From the NCBI GenBank assembly GCA_027859095.1, contig JAQIBN010000208.1, positions 1-32,684 on the forward strand: a stretch of 32,684 nucleotides of DNA. Direction: 5' to 3'. Made by a program: the position numbers and the translations under genes. Origin of the DNA: Spirochaetia bacterium (GTDB taxonomy: Bacteria; Spirochaetota; Spirochaetia; B11-G9). The notes beneath the pieces are model-generated. The model was not told the DNA's origin, ran no database searches, and saw nothing but the letters and a program-made list of their open reading frames with translations. Each line of letters begins with the position of its first letter. Within the stretch, counting starts at the first letter, position 1. Shown here in pieces: positions 18,216 to 25,059 of the stretch.

Positions 18216-18506
18216 ATGCTACATGAGCCTGCCGCCCAGTCAGAAAAAGATTACGCATCTGACTACAAAAGAAAACTTGGAATTAAAATGTTTATTGTTT
18301 ATGGAATTCTGTACGCAGGATTTGTTGCAATAAATGCTCTTATCCCGGGTAAAATGGAAACAAGAATGTTGTTTGGTTTAAATTTGGCTGTTTTTTATGG
18401 ATTCAGTCTTATTCTAATTGCAATAATTTCAGGGCTTTTCTACAACCATTTTTGTACTAAAGAAGAAAATAGACAACGACTAATCGAAGAAAGGGAAAAC
18501 AAATGA
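18216..18506 (+). CDS. DUF485-family small membrane protein
   Basis: 96 residues with two TM helices (about 25-44 and 52-75, in FIVYGILYAGFVAINALIP and FGLNLAVFYGFSLILIAII) and charged ends, typical of DUF485 (YjcH-like) proteins. These are almost always encoded next to ActP-type acetate/short-chain acid symporters and are thought to be accessory. The next gene overlaps by four bases (ATGA) and is such a symporter, so the pairing is diagnostic. GAGAGGG lies 7 bases before the ATG. The exact role is not established. Confidence 0.88.
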   Translation: MLHEPAAQSEKDYASDYKRKLGIKMFIVYGILYAGFVAINALIPGKMETRMLFGLNLAVFYGFSLILIAIISGLFYNHFCTKEENRQRLIEERENK

Positions 18507-20398
18507 TATACGAAGCTTCTCTCCTCCCTATATTGCTCTTTTTAATTATTGTACTTTCAGTACTGGCAATCTCGATACTTGCAGCAAGAAAATCATCATC
18601 ATCTAAAGATTATTTTGCAGCAGGCGGTTCAATCCCATGGACTGTAAATGGTATAGCATTCGCAGGAGATTATTTATCTGCAGCTTCTTTTTTGGGAATT
18701 TGTGGAATGATAGCCTTCTCAGGTTATGATGGGTTTCTCTATTCAATAGGCTACCTTGCCGGTTGGATAGTAGCTCTTTTTATTGTTGCAGAACCTATGA
18801 AAAAATTAGGGAAGTATACATTTACAGATGCACTTGATTCTAAATTTAATTCCAAGGGTATTCAGTTAATGGCTGGAATTAGTACTCTTATGGTTTCTAT
18901 TTTTTATCTGATTCCCCAGATGGTAGGCGCAGGTGCTTTGGTAACACCACTGTTAGGACTTCCTCATTATGTGGGAGTAATAATGGTTGGAAGTATTGTA
19001 ATCTTTATTGTAGCTACAGCAGGAATGAAATCTACCACCTATGTTCAGTTTATTAAAGGTGGACTACTTATAATATTTTCTACAATACTAGTTATCTACG
19101 TTTTAAATAATGGTTTAAATCTAAAACCATCAGATTCCTACCATGATTTTAAGGAACTTACAGCAATATCATCAGATGGTAAGATAACAGGAATAAAAGA
19201 AGCAGGATATAGCATTACCGGAAATTATGAATCTGATAAAGACCATTTTTTACGTCTAAAAAATCAGAATATTGAAAACTGGTGGAAAGTAGAAAAAGAT
19301 GGATTAAGGGTTACAGAAGCCCTAAGTATTGTATCAAGTTCAGCAGAAGAAAAACTATATAATGGAGCACCAATAGAAGAAGGGCTATTCTATTCTGTAG
19401 GACATATGAGTAAAATTATAGTTGATGGGAAAGAGGTTAAAGAAACAGGGAATCTTGGACCATTCAAATTTATTTCTACTATTCAGGATAGTGAAGTTGT
19501 TAGATTCATTTCCAGCAAGTTCAGCTATGAAGATTCCAGAATATCTTTATGGCATCAGGAACCCACTTCCGGGGAAGAAATAATGAGACCTGGTTTAAAA
19601 TTCAAGGTAGATAAAGGGTCAACTCCTCTTTCTAAACTTAATTTTGTTTCTCTTATGATTGCACTTTTCTTTGGAACATCCGCACTACCCCATGTTTTAA
19701 TTCGGTATTATACAGTACCAAGTGCAAGAGATGCACGAAAGTCAACAATACTTGCAATTGTAGCAATAGGATTTTTCTACATACTTACCCTTTATATTGG
19801 CCTTGGAGCCATGGTTAATGGAGTACTTGATCTGGAAAGCAGTAATATGTCTGCTCCTTTACTCGCCAAGTATTTCGGGACATTCCTGTTTGCTATAATA
19901 TCTGCTATTGCTTTTGCAACAGTTCTTGGTACAGTAAGTGGTCTAATTGTTGCATCATCAGGTGCTGTAGCTCATGACCTTATAAATAACTACATAGGTA
20001 TTGATCTTTCAGATAAAAGAAAAGTTGTTATTGGAAAAATTGCAGCTGTTGTAGTAGGTATTTTGGCAATGATTTTAGGAATTCTTTTCAAGGGAATGAA
20101 TGTATCCTTCCTGGTGGGCTGGGCGTTTGCCATTGCAGCTTCTGCAAATTTCCCTGCAATTATAATGCTTCTATTCTGGAAAAAAACAACTGCTAAAGGT
20201 ATAACATGGTCTATACTGGTAGGGATGGTATCTGCAATAGGAATAATATTGATGTCTCCAAGTATGTTTGTTAAGTATGGATTCGCTGCATCTTCTGCTC
20301 TTATTCCATTGGATAACCCAGGAATAATCTCTATCCCTTTAAGCTTTGCTACATTGATTATTGTCTCACTGGCTACTCAGAAAAATAAAATACCTTAG
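18503..20398 (+). CDS. Sodium:solute symporter family, ActP-like (acetate/monocarboxylate) with enlarged periplasmic loop
   Basis: 631-residue SSS-family transporter, probably Na+-coupled uptake of acetate or a related monocarboxylate, judged from the DUF485 partner. TM helices 1-6 lie at about 7-203 (AGDYLSAASFLGICGMIAFS is the typical second helix). The region GTSALPHVLIRYYTVPSARD (391-410) is the family's conserved segment. Between TM6 and TM7 there is a hydrophilic stretch of about 175 residues (203-378) rich in Lys, Glu and Ser, much longer than in E. coli ActP (549 residues in total). By topology it faces the periplasm. AAGGGA lies 6 bases before the ATG. The stop TAG (20396-20398) interlocks with the TAA of the convergent aldolase gene. 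Confidence 0.86.
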   Translation: MIYEASLLPILLFLIIVLSVLAISILAARKSSSSKDYFAAGGSIPWTVNGIAFAGDYLSAASFLGICGMIAFSGYDGFLYSIGYLAGWIVALFIVAEPMKKLGKYTFTDALDSKFNSKGIQLMAGISTLMVSIFYLIPQMVGAGALVTPLLGLPHYVGVIMVGSIVIFIVATAGMKSTTYVQFIKGGLLIIFSTILVIYVLNNGLNLKPSDSYHDFKELTAISSDGKITGIKEAGYSITGNYESDKDHFLRLKNQNIENWWKVEKDGLRVTEALSIVSSSAEEKLYNGAPIEEGLFYSVGHMSKIIVDGKEVKETGNLGPFKFISTIQDSEVVRFISSKFSYEDSRISLWHQEPTSGEEIMRPGLKFKVDKGSTPLSKLNFVSLMIALFFGTSALPHVLIRYYTVPSARDARKSTILAIVAIGFFYILTLYIGLGAMVNGVLDLESSNMSAPLLAKYFGTFLFAIISAIAFATVLGTVSGLIVASSGAVAHDLINNYIGIDLSDKRKVVIGKIAAVVVGILAMILGILFKGMNVSFLVGWAFAIAASANFPAIIMLLFWKKTTAKGITWSILVGMVSAIGIILMSPSMFVKYGFAASSALIPLDNPGIISIPLSFATLIIVSLATQKNKIP

Positions 20399-21099
20399 GA
20401 GTTCAATTTTGTAATTTTATCTACAACTTCTTTTACAATAAAATCTATAAGTTGTCTTTCAGTTTTTTCATCTTTTTTAGGAGGAGCTACTAATTCTGTT
20501 AATTGAGAATCAGATAGAGCTCGCTTAGGGCCTAACAACTGGGTATAAAGTGTAATTTTTGCAGAGGCTTCTAAAACCTCAATTCTATCAAAGGCTTTTA
20601 ATAAAGTTTCTCCTACAGTTAATACCCCATGATTGGCCATTATTACTATATTTCCCTGAGCTGTGGCAGCTGATACAATTTTAGCAAGCTCTGTACTGCC
20701 CTGTTTTGCATATTGACTAAATACAGGTGTTCCTAGAATTACAGCTGATTCTGCAATAAGAGATGTATTTATTTTTATTTCTGAAGCAGTAAAACTGCTG
20801 GCAGTGACAGGATGGGCATGAACAACAGCCTGGATATCAGGACGCGTATTATGCACAGCAATATGCATAGATGTCTCAATGCTGGGTTTTAGTTCCGGTG
20901 TAAGGTTTTTCCCTTCCAATGTAATAATACCTATTTGCTCAGGCTGTATTCGACCCTTATCAAGACCCGATGGAGTTATGCATATCTTATCTTTACCAAG
21001 CTTAAGGCTAACATTCCCCCCGGAACATGTAGTTAAATTTTTATCATATAATCGACGCATAAAATATGCTACGTCTTCCCTTTCAGCTCTATAATCCAT
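20395..21099 (-). CDS. Class II aldolase (L-fuculose-phosphate aldolase-like)
   Basis: Zinc-dependent aldolase of 234 residues, cleaving a sugar phosphate such as L-fuculose-1-P or a related ketose/methylthio-sugar phosphate to DHAP plus an aldehyde. Family hallmarks are all visible: SGGNVS (26-31, phosphate loop), TPSGLDKG (42-49), E75 in PSIETSMH (catalytic Glu), HAH at 94-96 and H157 in ANHGVL (zinc ligands). Each is shifted by exactly two residues from E. coli FucA (E73, H92, H94, H155, from memory). AAGGAG sits 8 bases before the ATG. It is transcribed alone, so the pathway is not defined by neighbours; the actual substrate is uncertain. Confidence 0.88.
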   Translation of the reverse strand: MDYRAEREDVAYFMRRLYDKNLTTCSGGNVSLKLGKDKICITPSGLDKGRIQPEQIGIITLEGKNLTPELKPSIETSMHIAVHNTRPDIQAVVHAHPVTASSFTASEIKINTSLIAESAVILGTPVFSQYAKQGSTELAKIVSAATAQGNIVIMANHGVLTVGETLLKAFDRIEVLEASAKITLYTQLLGPKRALSDSQLTELVAPPKKDEKTERQLIDFIVKEVVDKITKLNS

Positions 21100-21144
21100 T
21101 GTTCGTACTCCTTAGGTGGTTATAGCATATATTAACTTTAAAAA

Positions 21145-21495
21145 TCAAAAGAAATTGAATACATTTCTAAATCCCACCTTAACAGCTTGAAAATCATCGG
21201 TACCTAACTCTCCACGTTTTTCCTGAATAAATTCAGCTTCTATAGTAAATATTTTCCAGCGAACTATGGATTCAGCCCTTAAACCAGCAGACTTCCATTC
21301 CTTCAGAACTATATCACTTTCCCAGCGACTTCTTTTTGCACTGGTTATCATTGCCAGCACAAGATTATTATTATTTTTACCATCCGGATTATTTGACAAT
21401 ATAAGAGCCGGTCGTATTTTTTGTACGTGTTTATCTATAAAAGGAAAAGGAACTATTACAATTTCACCTGGTCTAAAGTTCATCATCAAGACCAT
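21145..21495 (-). CDS. mazF: MazF/PemK-type toxin (mRNA interferase)
   Basis: Type II toxin of up to 116 residues. The fold signature is MNFRPGEIVIVPFPFID followed by IRPALILSN (the MazF Arg-Pro-Ala strand), LVLAMITSAKRSRW and SIVRWKIFTIE. Expected activity is sequence-specific RNA cleavage, held by the antitoxin encoded just upstream. The frame opens at 21495 inside the antitoxin gene (23-base overlap). ATGs at 21486 and 21483 are also possible, and MNFRPGE at 21483 matches the usual MazF N-terminus best. No clear separate ribosome site, so translation is probably coupled to the antitoxin. Confidence 0.87.
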   Translation of the reverse strand: MVLMMNFRPGEIVIVPFPFIDKHVQKIRPALILSNNPDGKNNNNLVLAMITSAKRSRWESDIVLKEWKSAGLRAESIVRWKIFTIEAEFIQEKRGELGTDDFQAVKVGFRNVFNFF

Positions 21496-21691
21496 CTGCC
21501 CATTCAGTCAAAGTAGACTCTATTGATTTTGCCCACTCAACATCAATCTTTGGAACTTTTCTTATTACTGCATTATTTTCATGAACTTCATATGCGAGAA
21601 AATCACCCTCCTTTATTCCCAGCGAATCTCTCACGCTTTTAGGTACAGTAACCTGACCTTTACTCGTTATTTTTGAGGTAATGACTTCCAT
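21473..21691 (-). CDS. mazE: AbrB/MazE-type antitoxin
   Basis: 72 residues. The N-terminal SpoVT/AbrB swapped-hairpin DNA-binding domain is clear (ITSKGQVTVPKSVRDSLGIK, then EGDFLAYEV). An acidic C-terminal tail (EWADGLDDEL) would wrap the toxin. It overlaps the toxin gene by 23 bases in another frame. AAGGAG sits 8 bases before the ATG. Such antitoxins repress their own operon, usually by binding near the promoter. Confidence 0.88.
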   Translation of the reverse strand: MEVITSKITSKGQVTVPKSVRDSLGIKEGDFLAYEVHENNAVIRKVPKIDVEWAKSIESTLTEWADGLDDEL

Positions 21692-21711
21692 ATTCCTTAC
21701 TCCTTACTTTC

Positions 21712-21740
21712 AGAATACTCTTCTATTTAAACAAAAGCAA
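21712..21740 (-). promoter_or_regulatory. Candidate mazEF promoter
   Basis: Minus strand TTGCTT (21735-21740) and TATTCT (21712-21717), 17-base spacer, start expected near 21705, just ahead of the AAGGAG site of the antitoxin gene. Consensus match is partial. Confidence 0.4.
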
Positions 21741-21762
21741 GGAGACATTAATTTTAAACTCA

Positions 21763-21793
21763 GATTCCAATTCCATTACTAATAATGGGAATC
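21763..21793. repeat. Imperfect hairpin between mazEF promoter and hipA end
   Basis: GATTCC (21763-21768) can pair with GGAATC (21788-21793). Alternatively ATTCCATTA (21770-21778) pairs with TAATGGGAAT (21783-21792) with one bulge. It lies 38-68 bases after the hipA stop in the direction of hipA transcription, but no T-run follows, so terminator function is doubtful. Confidence 0.25.
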
Positions 21794-21830
21794 ATTTATT
21801 ACATTTTTGAAGAAGAGATAATTTTTCAAG

Positions 21831-23060
21831 CTAAACACGATTTAAATTTTCAGAAATTCTTTCATAAATTATTTTAATCTGCTTATCAGGTACTTTATTC
21901 TTTTTTGCAATTTCCCTCCAAAGACCCAAAGCTTCTTTGGTATTGTGTACAATCTTTCGCCAATCACTAATATCAAAATTTTCTGCAATCTTTCCAAAAT
22001 CGCTGAGTTCAAGATTACGTCTTTTCCCTACTGCAGCCATAGCATGAAGACCATGATCTCCGGCTGAATAGGAGAGATCATAGGCAGGAGAAATATACCA
22101 GCGCCCAGTCCTATCCATAAGAAATGAAAAATTCTTTGCATGATCGTCTTTATTACTACCGAGGTAATTGAAAACCATTCGGCGGTACATTTCGATTACT
22201 TGTTCCTTATCAAAGCACAGATCAGCAACAGTCCGAAACAGTCTGGTGTAATCAAGAGCAGCTTCACGAAAATTGACACCCAATAATGCCGCAAAGGTCT
22301 GAGTATGATAACGCCCTCCATATTCATCAATATCAAACCTTTTTATCGCAAAATGAGCCTCTCCACCTTCTTCCGCAAGCAGCCAGGTAGCCGGTGTTTT
22401 GATTCCGGCAATTTCTGCCATCCTGAAATAACAATATTCTATCCGCTGCCAATGATCACCATTCTTCTCTGCAACTTTAAGAATAACTGGAGTCCACCCG
22501 TCTTCAAGCTCTCCTGTAGTATAACGAATATGATTTGGTTCATCGTTCCTCATATCAACAAGATACTTTGGTCTGGCTCCGCCCGCAGAACCACCAGCCC
22601 GAAATAGCTGCTCCACAATCTCGTTTATATCACCAGATATAATACTCTGAGAAGCCTTTCTGAGCTGTGATAATTCTACAGCCTGTTCCCCGGATAGAAA
22701 TGATTGCTTCGGTTTAAACCGAAGGGCTCCCATACCATAGTCACCGATAAAACTGAGTCGTTCCAGTGCAGTAACATCGTACATGCCAATTTTTTGAAAC
22801 TCAGCATCCTGAACCTTCCTGCCCCAACTATCAGGTAACGCATCGGCAAACAGACTATGAAGATTGTACATATCATTATTTCTCTCGGCAATAAAAGTCT
22901 CACCGCCGAGAGGCAAAATATAGGGAGAAGGTTCCATCCTAGATGAAAGTACCTGAGGATCATAATTAAAAACATACCTGCCAAGCTTTGCAGAAAGAAA
23001 CAGCTCCCCCATTTTGTATGAGATATGACGAAAATCAAGAAATACCTGAAGTTTATTCAT
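21831..23060 (-). CDS. hipA: HipA-family Ser/Thr kinase toxin
   Basis: 409 residues, the length of a typical HipA. An N-terminal HipA_N region has LPLGGETFIAERNND and DALPDSWGR; the C-terminal kinase part follows. Key residues: GGSAGGARPK (S158, equivalent to the autophosphorylated loop Ser of E. coli HipA), HFAIKRFD (lysine of the ATP site), SNKDDHAKNFSF (D306, catalytic) and AYDLSYS (D328, metal). All look intact, so an active kinase is likely. E. coli HipA phosphorylates GltX; the target here is unknown. It overlaps hipB by four bases. The nearest purine-rich site is 14 bases away, so translation probably depends on hipB. Confidence 0.9.
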   Translation of the reverse strand: MNKLQVFLDFRHISYKMGELFLSAKLGRYVFNYDPQVLSSRMEPSPYILPLGGETFIAERNNDMYNLHSLFADALPDSWGRKVQDAEFQKIGMYDVTALERLSFIGDYGMGALRFKPKQSFLSGEQAVELSQLRKASQSIISGDINEIVEQLFRAGGSAGGARPKYLVDMRNDEPNHIRYTTGELEDGWTPVILKVAEKNGDHWQRIEYCYFRMAEIAGIKTPATWLLAEEGGEAHFAIKRFDIDEYGGRYHTQTFAALLGVNFREAALDYTRLFRTVADLCFDKEQVIEMYRRMVFNYLGSNKDDHAKNFSFLMDRTGRWYISPAYDLSYSAGDHGLHAMAAVGKRRNLELSDFGKIAENFDISDWRKIVHNTKEALGLWREIAKKNKVPDKQIKIIYERISENLNRV

Positions 23061-23338
23061 CGTACAGTTTTAAACCTCTCTGCCCGTTCAAGTTCCACAA
23101 TAGACCACCAGCTCCTGTCTGTAATTGACGCCATAAGACGCTGGTCAATTTTATATAGAACTGAAATTTTAAGCAGATTTACTAAACTAATCTGTCCACT
23201 TTTTTCAAACAATCTGAAAGTAGCAATGTTTACACCGGAACGACTCGCTACCTCCATCTGTTTTAAGCCAAGGGCGATACGCCGATCTTTAAACAGATCT
23301 CTAATCTGCAGTAAATATTCGTTTTCCCGAGATATCAT
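23057..23338 (-). CDS. hipB: HipB-like HTH antitoxin/repressor
   Basis: 93-residue XRE-type helix-turn-helix protein. The HTH is at about 12-55: IRDLFKDRRIALGLKQMEVA, then SRSGVNIATFRLFEKSGQIS and LVNLLKISVLYKID. It neutralises HipA and represses the operon in known systems. Its stop overlaps the HipA start (ATGA). No ribosome site is present before the ATG; instead a strong promoter puts the transcription start at or next to the ATG, suggesting a leaderless mRNA. Confidence 0.85.
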   Translation of the reverse strand: MISRENEYLLQIRDLFKDRRIALGLKQMEVASRSGVNIATFRLFEKSGQISLVNLLKISVLYKIDQRLMASITDRSWWSIVELERAERFKTVR

Positions 23339-23344
23339 ATAACC

Positions 23345-23373
23345 AATATATTACGAATACAGGCTTTTATCAA
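23345..23373 (-). promoter_or_regulatory. hipBA promoter (strong consensus match)
   Basis: Minus strand TTGATA (23368-23373), 17-base spacer, TATATT (23345-23350); each hexamer matches 5 of 6 consensus bases. The -10 ends 6 bases before the A of the hipB ATG (23338), so the start of transcription should coincide with the start codon. Confidence 0.6.
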
Positions 23374-23383
23374 GCTAAATTAA

Positions 23384-23393
23384 TAATATATTA
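23384..23393. promoter_or_regulatory. Candidate HipB operator, second copy overlaps the -10
   Basis: TAATATATTA is a perfect 10-base palindrome about 50 bases upstream of hipB. Nine of its bases (AATATATTA) recur at 23345-23353, over the -10 hexamer. The copies are 40 bases apart, close to four helical turns. Such AT-only palindromes can arise by chance in this DNA. Confidence 0.3.
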
Positions 23394-23398
23394 GTTAT

Positions 23399-23592
23399 TT
23401 ATGGAATAACCCGCCGCAAGGATGGATCTGCAGAGAGCTTACGCATCTCATTTATCCAGTATTTCACATTTTCATAGGGTACATCTGGTGGAATATGATG
23501 ATCACAGTTAGGGAAATATCCGGAATGGGATCATTGTTGGCAGCAATCTCCATAGGATAAGTTGCATTTATTCCTACATCAACCCAGCCTGC
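23399..23592 (-). pseudogene. Remnant of a uroporphyrinogen-decarboxylase-family (URO-D) gene, C-terminal pieces
   Basis: On the minus strand one frame reads DVGINATYPMEIAANNDPIP. After a gap and frame change comes PNCDHHIPPDVPYENVKYWI, then NEMRKLSADPSLRRVIP and TAA at 23399-23401. The first piece matches the conserved PLE-AA-DP segment of URO-D-family proteins, and the second matches the DH-PPDVPYEN C-terminal signature of URO-D-type methyltransferase/decarboxylase proteins. The intervening part (some 60 or more residues in intact proteins) is missing and the frames disagree, so this is a dead, internally deleted gene end. It directly joins a kinase remnant upstream. Confidence 0.65.
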
Positions 23593-23752
23593 ATTATGAT
23601 CGACCTGTCCAGCAGCAACAGAAATCCCACTGACAGGACAGCATCCTTTGCAGCAGATGTGGTAACAGTACCAATTTTTTCTTCACTGACAAAAAGCTTT
23701 GGAAATATATCTCCAGGTACACCAAGTTCATCTAAAACTTCCTTATCAAAAG
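23590..23752 (-). pseudogene. Remnant of an FGGY carbohydrate kinase gene (middle piece)
   Basis: The minus strand reads FDKEVLDELGVPGDIFPKLF, VSEEKIGTVTTSAAKDA, then after a frameshift GISVAAGQVDHNAG. This is the FGGY-kinase run of LLD-LGIP-D-LP, IGTVT--AA and G-PV-AG--D. Only about 50 residues of a protein that is normally near 500 remain. It is fused at one end to SorC-type sequence and at the other to URO-D-type sequence, so deletions must have joined three genes. Confidence 0.6.
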
Positions 23753-23962
23753 ACTCCTTTATAGCCTCATATTTTTGCAGCCCACCAGCAATAGCTATAA
23801 CCCGGGGAATTTTCCTGATTTCTGAAGCACTGATACCAATAATCCTGTCATTTATATAATGATTTATTATTTCTCCGCTACTGTTAAAAAACGAAGAGCT
23901 ATGTGCCCTACAGCTCCTAAGTTTTTGATCTCATCAAGGTGTTTTTTGCAAGTAGGAATTCC
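23753..23962 (-). pseudogene. Remnant of a SorC-family sugar-binding regulator gene (C-terminal piece)
   Basis: The minus strand reads KKHLDEIKNLGAVGHIALRF, then one base out of frame FFNSSGEIINHYINDRIIGI and SASEIRKIPRVIAIAGGLQK plus YEAIKES. The GAVG-I--RFF segment and the AIAGG--KY-AI segment are the two best-known stretches of the SorC/DeoR effector domain. The N-terminal DNA-binding part is absent, and the text runs straight into kinase sequence. No functional product is expected. Confidence 0.65.
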
Positions 23963-23980
23963 CCATTATTGCAATTATTT

Positions 23981-24002
23981 TTCCCCACTACCAGGTGGGG
24001 AA
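23981..24002. terminator. Perfect 8-bp hairpin after small unknown gene
   Basis: TTCCCCAC (23981-23988), loop TACCAG, GTGGGGAA (23995-24002). It lies 18 bases beyond the stop of the 67-residue gene. T-rich DNA flanks both sides on the plus strand, so the U-run lies on the plus transcript rather than that of the small gene; it may act as a barrier or RNA-end structure. Confidence 0.45.
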
Positions 24003-24019
24003 TTTTAAGTATAATTTTA

Positions 24020-24223
24020 TCAGGTTTTTACCTCCTTAAAATGTCTCTGAAACGCCTTCCTTACCTGCTCAAATATGTCTTGTTCAGAGTACTCATTCAC
24101 ATGTCCTTCATTATCAATAAATGGCTGCCCCAATTCCAAAAGTAGTTCTTCAGCAAAGGTGTCCGGTATCGTTTTTCGAACATTATTTTGATATTTTTCA
24201 AGGTATTTTTTGGTAAGTACCAT
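24020..24223 (-). CDS. Small protein of unknown function
   Basis: 67 residues, charged and soluble, with no TM segment. The sequence is mostly helical in character (KKYLEKYQNNVRKTIPDTFA, then EELLLELGQPFIDNEGHVNE, then EQDIFEQVRKAFQRHFKEV). AGGAGG lies 5 bases before the ATG at 24223, the best ribosome site in this region, and codon use looks normal for the window. It is divergent from the HepT/MntA pair (about 80 bases shared upstream) and ends at a hairpin. I do not recognise the family. Given its place between HipBA and HepT/MntA it could be an orphan antitoxin-like or regulator gene, but nothing in the sequence proves that. Confidence 0.65.
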   Translation of the reverse strand: MVLTKKYLEKYQNNVRKTIPDTFAEELLLELGQPFIDNEGHVNEYSEQDIFEQVRKAFQRHFKEVKT

Positions 24224-24304
24224 ATCTTCCTCCTATTTTCCCAGCCCTGATTCTTTTATTCGATTACTTTATATTTATACCCAGTTGCTGACATGAGGAA
24301 AAAA

Positions 24305-24724
24305 ATGGATACAGATATTAGATGGATACAGCGATTTGATAAATATAAAAAAGCATTCAGCAGTTTAACATCCGATGTTGAACTTGCAAAAAAGAGAAAA
24401 TTATCTGATATTGAACAGAGGGGATTAATTCAGGCCTTTGAATATACTTATGAACTGGCATGGAACACTATAAAAGATTTTTACGGGTCTATAGGCGAAA
24501 CAGAAATTCAGGGAAGCAAGGATGCTTATAGAATGGCATTTAATCGTGAATTGGTATCTAATAAAACCCTTATAGAAACTGTCAGAAGCCGACAGTTGAC
24601 AAGCCACACATACAATGAAGAAACAGCTGATGAAATTTTTAATGATATTATAAATAAATATTTTGATGCATTTAAAGAATTATTAAATAACCTGGAAAAA
24701 CAGAAAAAACAGAGAGATTTATAG
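24305..24724 (+). CDS. hepT: HEPN-domain toxin (HepT, nucleotidyltransferase substrate-binding family HI0074-like)
   Basis: 139 residues from the ATG at 24305. An ATG at 24293 is in frame, but GAGG lies 6 bases before 24305 and nothing precedes the earlier one. All-helical HEPN protein (IQRFDKYKKAFSSLTSDVEL, LIQAFEYTYELAWNTIKDFY). The RX4HXY ribonuclease motif is present as RQLTSHTY (R96, H101, Y103). In characterised HepT/MntA pairs this Tyr is AMPylated by the MntA partner, which silences the RNase. It is followed after two bases by the nucleotidyltransferase gene. Active site complete, so likely functional. Confidence 0.9.
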   Translation: MDTDIRWIQRFDKYKKAFSSLTSDVELAKKRKLSDIEQRGLIQAFEYTYELAWNTIKDFYGSIGETEIQGSKDAYRMAFNRELVSNKTLIETVRSRQLTSHTYNEETADEIFNDIINKYFDAFKELLNNLEKQKKQRDL

Positions 24725-24726
24725 AT

Positions 24727-25041
24727 ATGTACGGTCTGGAAGAAAATACAATATCTAAAATTAAAAATATTTTTTCTAAATATCCTCAAATAGAAAAAGT
24801 TATTTTATATGGGTCAAGGGCAAAAGGTAATTTCCATAATGGGTCAGATATAGATATTACTTTACAGGGAAAAAATCTAACACTCAGTAACAGTGTTTAC
24901 CCTGTTTCAGATGAACTGGATGAATTATACCTGCCATACATGTTTGATATATCTATTTTAAAACATATAAAAGATACAAACCTGATTGAACATATCGATA
25001 GAGTTGGAAAAGTGTTTTATGCTTCTACAAACTTACAATAG
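24727..25041 (+). CDS. mntA: Minimal nucleotidyltransferase antitoxin (MntA-like)
   Basis: 104 residues. Pol-beta-type nucleotidyltransferase motif GSX10DXD is intact: GSRAKGNFHNGSDID (G29, S30, D41, D43), preceded by IEKVILYGS. In studied pairs it transfers AMP to the Tyr of the HEPN toxin. It starts two bases after the hepT stop, with GAGAGA about 10 bases ahead of the ATG. The pair forms one unit; the alkyltransferase-like gene follows 18 bases later but has its own promoter. Confidence 0.9.
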   Translation: MYGLEENTISKIKNIFSKYPQIEKVILYGSRAKGNFHNGSDIDITLQGKNLTLSNSVYPVSDELDELYLPYMFDISILKHIKDTNLIEHIDRVGKVFYASTNLQ

Positions 25042-25052
25042 TTTGTTATAAT
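25024..25052 (+). promoter_or_regulatory. Promoter for leaderless alkyltransferase-like gene
   Basis: TCTACA (25024-25029), 17-base spacer, perfect TATAAT (25047-25052). Seven bases follow before the ATG at 25060, so the transcript should begin at or within a base or so of the start codon. The -35 lies inside the end of mntA. No ribosome site is present. Confidence 0.55.
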
Positions 25053-25059
25053 CCATAAA

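Noticed and set aside
23596-23859. 87-codon plus-strand open frame in the gap next to hipB
   Set aside because: The minus strand holds recognisable FGGY and SorC fragments; the plus frame is their shadow.
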